The position numbers were made by a program, and so were the translations under genes. A DNA stretch of 64,000 nucleotides. Source: JAGNLA01 sp964639885. GTDB taxonomy: Bacteria > Caldisericota > Caldisericia > JAAYUI01. This document shows positions 1-7,240 of the stretch, in pieces; the stretch's first letter is position 1, and each line of letters starts with the position of its first letter. A model generated the notes under the pieces. It made no database searches, was not told where the DNA came from, and worked only from the letters and a program-made list of their open reading frames with translations. The stretch covers positions 1-64,000 of the forward strand of contig CAZXEH010000002.1 of the NCBI GenBank assembly GCA_964639885.1, written 5' to 3'.

Positions 1-805
1 TCGGTCTTGAGAGCTGGCCAGGGCGTGATCCCGACTCACCGAAGGTGGTGATAAGCGAATAGTCAGAGGTGTTGTATATGTAAACCTTGTTCTCTGTCTG
101 GCTTGTTACATAGAATTTTGAATCTGTTCCAGTAACAGCCCAGCAACCTTCAAGCGGAATCGATGTAAGCACTTTCCCTGAAAGATCAAAGACGATGACC
201 TTTTTCAAGCCTGGGTCTGTTACAATGATCTTATCGGATGAGATTCCTACACCGGTTGGCTCAACGAAGGTTCCGTCCTGGTTGTAGCTGATGGTGTCTA
301 TATATTTGCCGGTTGTATCACAGACTATAACGTTCGAAGATCCTGGGTTTGCAATGTAAAGTCTCCCTTGATACTGGGCAATGCCCCTGGGTTGGTTAAG
401 CAGTTGCTGCTGGTTGTTGTAAACCTTGAATTCACCTGTGTACCTACCCTCTTTGTCGTGCATGAGGATTTTGTTGTTGACATTGTCACAGAGGAATGTA
501 GTGCCCTTATATGAAGTTATGCCTGCTGGAAGATAGAGCTGGCCATTGTGCTGGCCGAATGTTCCAAAGGCAAATTCAGATTTGGGATAGATTCCCTGAA
601 CCCTGCGCATGCCCTGCTCAACAACATAGAGTCTTGGCCCGTCAAAGTACAGGAATGTAGGTTCAAGAAACATGCCAATCGGCATGTTCTTCCCGATGAT
701 GTCAGGTGTCGGTCCAGTTACGGCAGCGATATCTTTTCTTCCAGTCACAACAAATGTAGATATCATGACAGTTGCCACCAATACTGCGATCGCTTTCTTC
801 ATCAT
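1..805 (-). CDS. NHL-repeat secreted protein, C-terminus beyond window
   Basis: At least 268 codons are read from ATG at 805 toward the left edge with no stop, so the 3' end is missing. The N-terminus (MMKKAIAVLVATVMISTFVV) is a signal peptide. It is followed by repeats of the NHL beta-propeller type, such as LYLPAGITSYKGTTFLCD, NQPRGIAQYQGRLYIA and EPTGVGISSDKIIVTDPG, each a blade of about 42 residues. NHL propellers are usually binding scaffolds, here outside the cytoplasm. AAAGGGG (810-816) is a good ribosome site for ATG 805; ATG 802 is the alternative. The gene is divergent from the SLH protein. Its blades resemble those of the protein at 23774-26791. No enzymatic motif is seen, and the substrate is unknown. 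Confidence 0.8.
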   Translation of the reverse strand, partial: MMKKAIAVLVATVMISTFVVTGRKDIAAVTGPTPDIIGKNMPIGMFLEPTFLYFDGPRLYVVEQGMRRVQGIYPKSEFAFGTFGQHNGQLYLPAGITSYKGTTFLCDNVNNKILMHDKEGRYTGEFKVYNNQQQLLNQPRGIAQYQGRLYIANPGSSNVIVCDTTGKYIDTISYNQDGTFVEPTGVGISSDKIIVTDPGLKKVIVFDLSGKVLTSIPLEGCWAVTGTDSKFYVTSQTENKVYIYNTSDYSLITTFGESGSRPGQLSRP

Positions 806-850
806 TAGCCCCTTTCTCATAATCATGAGAGAAAATGATACCATGATTTC

Positions 851-878
851 ATACTATTTCCAACAGGGTAACGGTCAA
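851..878 (-). promoter_or_regulatory. Promoter of the NHL-repeat gene
   Basis: On the minus strand TTGACC (878-873), a 16-base spacer and TAGTAT (856-851) lie upstream of ATG 805. A perfect hairpin TCTCAT-AATC-ATGAGA (815-830) sits in the predicted leader just before the ribosome site and could affect translation. Prediction from consensus only. Confidence 0.5.
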
Positions 879-937
879 TAAAGCTCGCAGGCTGTAAAGG
901 TTATATTTTCGATAACCTGTGCTTGTGTTTCCTTGTC

Positions 938-965
938 TTGTTTTTAATATTGCGCCCGTTATATT
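938..965 (+). promoter_or_regulatory. Promoter of the SLH double-phosphoesterase gene
   Basis: TTGTTT (938-943), 16-base spacer, TATATT (960-965). The predicted transcript starts near 972 and leads to a strong ribosome site AAGGAGGA (1003-1010) six bases before ATG 1017. Confidence 0.55.
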
Positions 966-1016
966 TAAGCCCGTACAAGTTTTTCAAGTGTAAAACAGCC
1001 TTAAGGAGGACTTTTT

Positions 1017-4000
1017 ATGAAGAAGATGATAAGGAATGGACTGCTGATCATAACGACCGCAGCCCTTCTTTGCAGCTCGTTCGCTGGACTGGGATCAATA
1101 GGCACGGTAAAAGCAGCAGCCGTAGAATTTTTCCCGTTCTCGATCATAATGACGGCCGGCATGCATGGAAACGTTATGCCGTTCGAATACCAGGGTCAGC
1201 CTGATTTCGGTGGTTTCGCAAAAGCATCAACAAAGGTTGCTGAAATCAGAAAAGAAATCTGGATGGACAAGAACTGGTGGGAAAACGGCGGCGAGACAAT
1301 GACTCTCGACATCGGAAATGCCATCATGGGCTCCCAGACAGGCTGGCTTTTCACAAACAAGAAGGTCGGAGACGACATTCACCCGGCAATAAAGGCAATG
1401 AATGGCATTGGAGAAATCAATCTCCCGCCAGTCGGTGAGAACACCGGCAAGACCGTAAAAGGTTACGATGCCATGCTTTACGGTGCAGGCGAACTCTCAA
1501 TCGCCCCGCAGCGCAGGGAACAGCTTCGTGGTCAGGCCACATTCCCGTGGATCACTGCAAACGTAATGGTTGGCAAGGACAGGGAAAAGTTCTCCTCAGA
1601 CGAGTGGAAGATGGTTGTTTACAAAATCCCGACAGCAGCCCACCCTCTTCGTTTCGGCGTCATCGGCCTCACCAATCCGGCAGTTAAAACCTGGGAAGAC
1701 CCACTTAACCTTAAGCTCGGTAGCCAGGAACTCTATTTTGAAAACTATCTTGAAAAGGCAAGGGAATGGTCAGAAATCCTTAAGGAAACCGGCGAAAAAG
1801 CCGACTTCATAACAATCATTACAGACCTTGGTCTTGACAAGAACACTGACGGATCATGGAACAAGAACAACCCGATCTATCAGATCATTCAAGATGTAAC
1901 ATATGTCGACTTCATCATCTCATCATCACCAGGCAACCCGGTTCAGTCTGAAACCTTTATCACAACTTCAGAAACCGGCAAGAAGCACGAAACACTCCTC
2001 TCACAGCTTCCAGAAGATGGAATCACAATGGGCAGGATGGATCTCATTCTCGAAAAGTGCACATGCCCGGTCAAACCATACGTCTTCAGGATGGAAAATG
2101 GCAGAAGAGTCATGAAGGCTCGTTTCGTAACTCTTGATAGCACAGTTCCGGCAGATCAGAAGATCAGAAACGAATTCAAGACCTCAGAAGTCCTCATGAA
2201 GGAACAGTTTGACAAGCGTGTTGGCGAATCGGCTGCAGAAATAACAACTTCAAACGCCAGATACGTTGATAATCCGGTTGCTGAAATTGCCTGTAAGGCA
2301 ATGATGAAGGAAACCGGTGCAGAAATTGCGCTTACAGACATCTGGACAACAACAGCAACAGTCAAAAAGGGTTCATTCACATACGGCGACCTTTTCAATG
2401 TTTTCCCGAAGGACTCAAAAATTTACAAGATGACCCTTACCGGAAAGCAGATCAAGGACGCTCTCGCCAGAGCCGCCCAGGTCTACCACACAACAAACGA
2501 CAAGAATTTCATCATCGCCAAGGGCTTCAACTACTCACTTGACGTAAGACCAGGCACAACAAATCCAGTTCCAGTCTTCTCACTTGATGTCAACAAGAAG
2601 TATGTTGTCGCAACAAACTCGTATATCGCATTTGGCCAGGGTGACTACAAATTCGACACGAAGAAGGAAGCAACATCAAGAAAGCTCTTCGACGCAGTTG
2701 AAAAGTACATCAAAGACAATGGTGCACGCTGGAACAATGTTGTTTCAAAGAACTGGTTTGTGGTTCCCGACTATCTTGACCACTGGGCAAAGGACTACAT
2801 CCAGGTTCTCATGGACAAGAAGGTCGTTGGCGGAGACAAGAACGGCAAGTACAACCCGGATGCAAACATGGTCAGGGCAGAAGCTGCAAAAATGGTTCTC
2901 TCAATCTATGACCACAGCACCGCAAGCCCGGCAAAAGCAACATTTACTGATGTCAACTCAAAGAACTGGGCATACACTTTTATCGAAGGCGGAATGACAA
3001 AAGGTATGTGGTTCTGGCTCAAGGGCAAGTTTGAACCAAACAAGAACGTAACCAGAGAAGAAGTCATCACAAACATGGTCATTTCGATGGGCAAGAAGGC
3101 AGAAGCTGAAGGACTTTCGGAAGCAGACCTCAACAAGTTTGTTGCAAACTTCTCGGATGCAAACACAGCCTCACCATGGGCAAAGAAATATCTTGCCTAT
3201 GCAACACAGAATGGTCTTGTTGGCGGATCAGTCGGCAAGGACGGAAAGCTCCTCATCTCACCGACAGCAAACATCAAGCGTTCAGAAGTTGCAGTCGTTA
3301 TGGCAAAAGCACGCTTCCCGGTCGTTGCAGTCATGGGCACTGCAGACTTCAGATCAGAAGTTGATCAGTGGAGAAAGAGTTTCGACGACAAGGCACTCGG
3401 CGGAATCGCCGGTCTCTCATACACAATCGGCAACATCAGAACTTCATACGACTCATCAGTCCTCATTGATGCTGGCGGAATGATCTCCGGTACAGCATTT
3501 GCAGAGCTTGGCAACGGAAAACTTGCAACAGGCCTCTATTCAGCACTTGGTTACGATGCAGCCGCCCTCTCACTTCGCGACCTTTACCTCGGTGCAGACA
3601 AGCTCAAGGCAAGAGTTGCAGACATCTCGGCAGCATGCCCGGTAGTCGCAGCAAACATTGATGGTCTTGACAATTCAGTCAAGGCAACAATCAAGACAGT
3701 CAATGGCATCAAAATCGGTATTGTCGGTGTTGTTGATCCACAGGGCAACGACTTTGTGTGTGCTGATGACCTCGGCGCAGTCAAGTTCAAAGACACCTCA
3801 ATTGAAAAGGTTGCCACAGCTATCAACAATGCAGCAACACAGCTCAAGTCAAAAGGCGCTGAAATCATTGTTCTCGCCGGTGGAATCCCAGGATACATCG
3901 AACTTGGCATGACTGAAAAAGAAGGATTCAAGGGTCCAGCCGCACAGCTTGCTGGCAAGCTCTCAGGAATCAGCGCAATGTTCATTTCGGGTTCACCGAT

Positions 4001-4844
4001 GACATTTACCGCACCGGCATCAAACGGTGTCCAGGTTATCGCTCCGGGTGTCGGTGGAATCAATGTCGGTCTCGCAAAGATCAGATTTGACACCAAGACC
4101 AGATCAATTGACAACGTCTCGACAGCCCTCGAGCCGGCATACGCAAAGCCACTCAAGGTCAAGGCAGCAGTCGCTGACATTTACAACAAGGCAAACAGCT
4201 TCGTTGAAGGCCAGAAGTCTGCAATGAAGTCCGAAATTGACAAGGTTGTCGGAAGAACCGAAACCGGTCTCAACATGGACCAGAACAACGAATGCCGTCT
4301 TGGCGATTTCATCACTGATTACATCAGGGAAGAAACCGGTGCAGAAGTTGTTGCATTCCCGTCAGAACTTGGCTGGAAGAGCATCGGCAAAGGCAACATC
4401 ACCATGAACGATGTCTACAACGCACTTCCGTACGAAGACGTCTGGTTCAAGGGCGAGATCAAGGGTTCAAAGCTCAGGGCAATGGCTGAGGATTCAGTCA
4501 GCGGCGAGAGCTCGGTAATGCAGATTTCAGGACTCATGTTCGTGTTCACAAGGTCAGCCGAAGTCGGCAACCGTGTCACCGAAATCGCATCATATTCTGG
4601 CACAACCAGAACACCGATCGACGACGACAAGACATACACAATCGCAGTCCCGTCACGCGATCTGTTCACACTCCCAGGCTTTGGCCGTGAAATGTTTAGA
4701 ACTGCAGTTTCAAACCCGAAAAACATTTGCACATACGTTCGCAAATCGTTCCTCGGCAAGATCATGAAGCTCACAGAAGCAGGGCAGAATATCGACAAGG
4801 AACTTGGTAACCCTGTCGATCAGAAAGGCCGTTTCTGGGAATGA
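1017..4844 (+). CDS. S-layer-anchored protein with two degenerate 5'-nucleotidase halves around SLH domains
   Basis: 1275 residues with a signal peptide (about 1-34). Order: metallophosphoesterase-like domain plus 5'-nucleotidase C-terminal domain (about 40-575), three SLH repeats (about 582-765), then a second phosphoesterase-like plus 5'-nucleotidase C-terminal pair (about 770-1255). SLH repeats normally bind cell-wall polymers, so this is probably a surface protein. The metal ligands of the family are missing. TNDxHG is TAGMHG (46-51), the GD motif is GN (100-101), GNHEFD is GAGELS (156-161), and GGHSH is replaced by a Ser/Pro sequence. The second half reads IDAGGM, SLRDLY and ISGSPM at the matching places. 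I infer a structural or binding role rather than nucleotidase activity. Well-spaced SD, own promoter and strong terminator suggest high expression. SLH in the middle of the chain is unusual. Confidence 0.85.
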   Translation: MKKMIRNGLLIITTAALLCSSFAGLGSIGTVKAAAVEFFPFSIIMTAGMHGNVMPFEYQGQPDFGGFAKASTKVAEIRKEIWMDKNWWENGGETMTLDIGNAIMGSQTGWLFTNKKVGDDIHPAIKAMNGIGEINLPPVGENTGKTVKGYDAMLYGAGELSIAPQRREQLRGQATFPWITANVMVGKDREKFSSDEWKMVVYKIPTAAHPLRFGVIGLTNPAVKTWEDPLNLKLGSQELYFENYLEKAREWSEILKETGEKADFITIITDLGLDKNTDGSWNKNNPIYQIIQDVTYVDFIISSSPGNPVQSETFITTSETGKKHETLLSQLPEDGITMGRMDLILEKCTCPVKPYVFRMENGRRVMKARFVTLDSTVPADQKIRNEFKTSEVLMKEQFDKRVGESAAEITTSNARYVDNPVAEIACKAMMKETGAEIALTDIWTTTATVKKGSFTYGDLFNVFPKDSKIYKMTLTGKQIKDALARAAQVYHTTNDKNFIIAKGFNYSLDVRPGTTNPVPVFSLDVNKKYVVATNSYIAFGQGDYKFDTKKEATSRKLFDAVEKYIKDNGARWNNVVSKNWFVVPDYLDHWAKDYIQVLMDKKVVGGDKNGKYNPDANMVRAEAAKMVLSIYDHSTASPAKATFTDVNSKNWAYTFIEGGMTKGMWFWLKGKFEPNKNVTREEVITNMVISMGKKAEAEGLSEADLNKFVANFSDANTASPWAKKYLAYATQNGLVGGSVGKDGKLLISPTANIKRSEVAVVMAKARFPVVAVMGTADFRSEVDQWRKSFDDKALGGIAGLSYTIGNIRTSYDSSVLIDAGGMISGTAFAELGNGKLATGLYSALGYDAAALSLRDLYLGADKLKARVADISAACPVVAANIDGLDNSVKATIKTVNGIKIGIVGVVDPQGNDFVCADDLGAVKFKDTSIEKVATAINNAATQLKSKGAEIIVLAGGIPGYIELGMTEKEGFKGPAAQLAGKLSGISAMFISGSPMTFTAPASNGVQVIAPGVGGINVGLAKIRFDTKTRSIDNVSTALEPAYAKPLKVKAAVADIYNKANSFVEGQKSAMKSEIDKVVGRTETGLNMDQNNECRLGDFITDYIREETGAEVVAFPSELGWKSIGKGNITMNDVYNALPYEDVWFKGEIKGSKLRAMAEDSVSGESSVMQISGLMFVFTRSAEVGNRVTEIASYSGTTRTPIDDDKTYTIAVPSRDLFTLPGFGREMFRTAVSNPKNICTYVRKSFLGKIMKLTEAGQNIDKELGNPVDQKGRFWE

Positions 4845-4866
4845 TCCAGTAGCCTTCAAGACAAAC

Positions 4867-4899
4867 AAAAAGCCCCGCTTGATTGCGGGGCTTTTTTCT
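4867..4899. terminator. Bidirectional terminator between SLH protein and rnc
   Basis: Stem AGCCCCGC (4871-4878), loop TTGATT, stem GCGGGGCT (4885-4892), with a T run on the plus side and an A run on the left that acts as a T run on the minus strand. It serves both convergent units. Confidence 0.9.
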
Positions 4900-4916
4900 T
4901 TTTTGGCTGACTGTTT

Positions 4917-5633
4917 CTATTTTAGATTATCCAAAGCGTTGGATGCGGCATTCTGTTCGGCTTCCCTTTTTGATCTGCCAGTTCCTGTTCCCAAAGTTTT
5001 ATCCCCAATCATTACTGCGACTTCAAATGTCGGATTGTGGCTTGGGCCCTCTGACTTGAGGATTGTGTAATAGGGCGTGCCTGAACCATTGTTTTGAATT
5101 ATCTGCTGGAGCTCAGACTTGTTGTCCCTTACCGATGAGGCGTTTTCGAGAAGTCGAACAGAGTCGAGAAACTTCCAGGCGCCTTCCATGCCTCTTGCAA
5201 GGTAGACGATTGCCGTCATGGCTTCAAAAACATCTGCAAGAATCTTGTTTTTCTCTGACCCACCAGACTGAGATTCGCCTCTGCCAAGTCTCAGGCAGTC
5301 ATTTATTCTTAGAATTCTGGCCAGTTTTGCCAATGAACCTTCTGAGACAACTGACGCCCTCGCCCTTGTGAGTTCGCCTTCTGTCCAGCCCATGCGCTGA
5401 TTGTAGAGCTTTGTGGCCGTGTAGGTGTTCAGGATTGCGTCACCGAGGAATTCCAGTCTTTCGTAGCTGGGACAGTTGTTTTCAACGGCAAATGATGTGT
5501 GGGTTAGTGATTCCAAAAAAAGAGCCACCGATGATGGTGGCAGTTGGAGCTTGTGAAACAGAACCTTTTGCGATTCTGTTAAAGGATCAGCTGGTAGCCT
5601 GGATGATTTTCGAAACCAGATCATTTTCCACAC
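4917..5633 (-). CDS. rnc: Ribonuclease III
   Basis: Double-strand-specific endoribonuclease that processes rRNA precursors and mRNAs in the cytoplasm. The RNase III signature ERLEFLGDAIL is present at about 58-68, with the downstream acidic residues near DVFEAMTA, followed by a C-terminal dsRNA-binding domain (about 165-236) ending REAEQNAASNALDNL. At 238 residues the length is normal. The start shown is GTG at 5633; ATG at 5624 is an alternative, and neither has a good ribosome site. The first 47 bases lie inside the 3' end of plsX, so translation is probably coupled. It is the last gene of rpmF-plsX-rnc. Confidence 0.93.
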   Translation of the reverse strand: MWKMIWFRKSSRLPADPLTESQKVLFHKLQLPPSSVALFLESLTHTSFAVENNCPSYERLEFLGDAILNTYTATKLYNQRMGWTEGELTRARASVVSEGSLAKLARILRINDCLRLGRGESQSGGSEKNKILADVFEAMTAIVYLARGMEGAWKFLDSVRLLENASSVRDNKSELQQIIQNNGSGTPYYTILKSEGPSHNPTFEVAVMIGDKTLGTGTGRSKREAEQNAASNALDNLK

Positions 5634-6573
5634 ATTTCACAGCCTGCATTATGGCTGATTTTATTGCTACCCTGTTTGATCTGCCGTGACAGATGATGGA
5701 GATTCCGTTGACTCCCAGAAGTGGAGCTCCGCCGTATTCGGCATAATCAAACATTTTTTTTACCTTGTTAAGATTGGTTTTGAGGAACAGCCCGCCGATT
5801 TTTCCTGAAATATTCTCTGTTGCTGCCTTTTTTACAAGTTTCATTACAGATGTGGCGACACCTTCAACGGTTTTCAAAACCACATTACCGGTAAAGCCGT
5901 CCGAAACGTAGACATCGGCAATGCCTTTAACCAAATCTTTGGACTCGATGTTGCCAGTGAAGTTGAGGTTCGCTTTTTTCAGGAGTTTGTAGGTTTCCTG
6001 GGCAAGCTCGGAGCCTTTTTCTTCCTCTTCTCCGATGTTGAGAAGGGCAACCCTTGGGTTATCAAAGCCCATGACTGTCTTGGCGTAAGCGTTTGCCATT
6101 AACGCAAATTGTACAAGGTTAAGAGGTTTGCAGTCAGCGACGGCTCCGGCATCGCAGAGCAGTCCAAAACCGCCATTAACATTGGGGATTACTTGTCCAA
6201 TGCCTGGCCTGTCGATGCCCTTGAAACGCCCCAAAATGAAAATGGCGCCTGCCATCTGGGCGCCTGTTGAACCGGCAGAGACAACTGCATCACAGCGCTT
6301 CTCTGCCACAAGTCTCGTGGCAACAAAGATTGAAGCGTCCTTCTTTTTTCTCAGAACATCCGACGGATGGTCGCACATCGAGACGACCTCCGACGTGTGG
6401 ATGATTGGGAATTTCAGGTCTGTTTTGAGTTCGACAAGTGTCTGTTCGATCCTTGCCTGGTCTCCAACCAGAGTGATGTCAATGTCAGCTTGTTTTCGAG
6501 CAAGAACCGCTCCTGCGATGATTTCATGTGGAGCGTTGTCACCACCCATCGCATCAAGCGCTATCTTGATCAT
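5587..6573 (-). CDS. plsX: Phosphate acyltransferase PlsX
   Basis: Converts acyl-ACP and phosphate to acyl-phosphate, the first step of phosphatidic acid synthesis in bacteria using PlsX/PlsY, at the inner face of the membrane. The N-terminus IKIALDAMGGDNAP is the family hallmark. Further conserved stretches are VSAGSTGAQMAGAIF and VSDGFTGNVVLKT. At 328 residues it is full length. Its ATG overlaps the rpmF stop by four bases (ATGA), and its 3' end overlaps rnc. rpmF-plsX is a widespread arrangement; the usual next gene fabH is absent and rnc takes its place. Confidence 0.97.
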   Translation of the reverse strand: MIKIALDAMGGDNAPHEIIAGAVLARKQADIDITLVGDQARIEQTLVELKTDLKFPIIHTSEVVSMCDHPSDVLRKKKDASIFVATRLVAEKRCDAVVSAGSTGAQMAGAIFILGRFKGIDRPGIGQVIPNVNGGFGLLCDAGAVADCKPLNLVQFALMANAYAKTVMGFDNPRVALLNIGEEEEKGSELAQETYKLLKKANLNFTGNIESKDLVKGIADVYVSDGFTGNVVLKTVEGVATSVMKLVKKAATENISGKIGGLFLKTNLNKVKKMFDYAEYGGAPLLGVNGISIICHGRSNRVAIKSAIMQAVKCVENDLVSKIIQATS

Positions 6574-6785
6574 TCAGCTTTCTTCTTTTCCTTCTTGACC
6601 TTTGGTGCAACAACGAGTTCAAGGTTGCTGCCTGCACCGTAGTGTCCGCAATATGGGCACACTCTGTGTGAGAGCTTGAGCTTTCCACAATGCTCGCATG
6701 AAACAAGGTTTGGCTTGTCCAGTTTCTGGTGCGCCCTGCGCATCCTTCCGCGCCTTGGCGTTTGTTTCTTTTTTGGGTTTGCCAT
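6570..6785 (-). CDS. rpmF: Ribosomal protein bL32
   Basis: Component of the 50S subunit. The 71-residue product starts ANPKKKQTPRRGRMRRAHQ, typical of L32, and keeps four cysteines in two CxxC pairs (CEHC and CPYC), so it is the zinc-binding form. The lysine-rich tail is slightly longer than usual. It is the first gene of rpmF-plsX-rnc, preceded by GGAGG, and transcribed from a near-consensus promoter (6826-6853) divergent from rpsT. Confidence 0.96.
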   Translation of the reverse strand: MANPKKKQTPRRGRMRRAHQKLDKPNLVSCEHCGKLKLSHRVCPYCGHYGAGSNLELVVAPKVKKEKKKAE

Positions 6786-6825
6786 TTAATTTGCCTCCGT
6801 ATAGATATAACCGTACAGAAAAGCA

Positions 6826-6853
6826 AGTATATTATACCGTTTTGCCGTGTCAA
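6826..6853 (-). promoter_or_regulatory. Promoter of rpmF-plsX-rnc
   Basis: Minus strand: TTGACA (6853-6848), 16-base spacer, TATACT (6831-6826). Near-consensus. The -35 box lies back-to-back with the -35 box of the rpsT promoter. Confidence 0.75.
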
Positions 6854-6856
6854 CCC

Positions 6857-6884
6857 TTGACAGGTGAGAATTGGGCATTAAACT
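6857..6884 (+). promoter_or_regulatory. Promoter of rpsT
   Basis: TTGACA (6857-6862), 16-base spacer, TAAACT (6879-6884). Only three bases separate its -35 from the divergent -35, forming the palindrome TGTCAAcccTTGACA (6848-6862). Confidence 0.65.
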
Positions 6885-6913
6885 TTTCATCGATTTTGCT
6901 TTTGGAGGATGAT

Positions 6914-7183
6914 ATGCTTCGACACAAGTCAGCACAGAAATCAGTTAGGCAGTCGGCAACGAGACGCACCAGAAACGTTTCGCAGAAGTCGGCCGCAAAG
7001 ACAGCAATAAAGCAGGCAGTTGAATCTTTTGGACAGGCAAATGAGGCAGAAGCGGTAAAGCTCGCAATCAAGAAGCTTGACAAGCTCGAGTCACATGGCA
7101 TTGCCCACAAGAATACAGTAGCCAGGAGAAAATCCAGGCTCATGAAGAAGCTCAACGCCTCAAAAGAAAAAGCTGCAGCCTGA
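6914..7183 (+). CDS. rpsT: Ribosomal protein bS20
   Basis: Small-subunit protein that binds 16S rRNA. The 89-residue basic helical product (LRHKSAQKSVRQSATRRTRN, ending HKNTVARRKSRLMKKLNASK) matches S20 in length and pattern. ATG 6914 is chosen because GGAGG lies five bases upstream. A longer in-frame reading begins at 6698, but it would run through the promoter and into rpmF and is rejected. The gene is monocistronic, with its own promoter and a terminator directly after. Confidence 0.95.
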   Translation: MLRHKSAQKSVRQSATRRTRNVSQKSAAKTAIKQAVESFGQANEAEAVKLAIKKLDKLESHGIAHKNTVARRKSRLMKKLNASKEKAAA

Positions 7184-7204
7184 CAATTTTTTAATCGGTT
7201 GACA

Positions 7205-7240
7205 AAACCTCCCGCCATAGAGGCAGGAGGTTTTTTATTT
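7205..7240. terminator. Terminator between rpsT and the S41-like gene
   Basis: Stem ACCTCCCGCC (7207-7216), loop ATAGA, stem GGCAGGAGGT (7222-7231) with one mismatch, then T6ATTT. Flanking A and T runs allow use in both directions. Confidence 0.88.

Noticed and set aside
3584..4180. 198-codon frame on the minus strand inside the SLH protein gene
   Set aside because: Antisense shadow of a biased coding region; no ribosome site and no recognisable domain.
6698..6913. N-terminal extension of rpsT by 72 codons
   Set aside because: It runs through the rpmF coding region and the rpsT promoter; the S20 family and the SD support ATG 6914.
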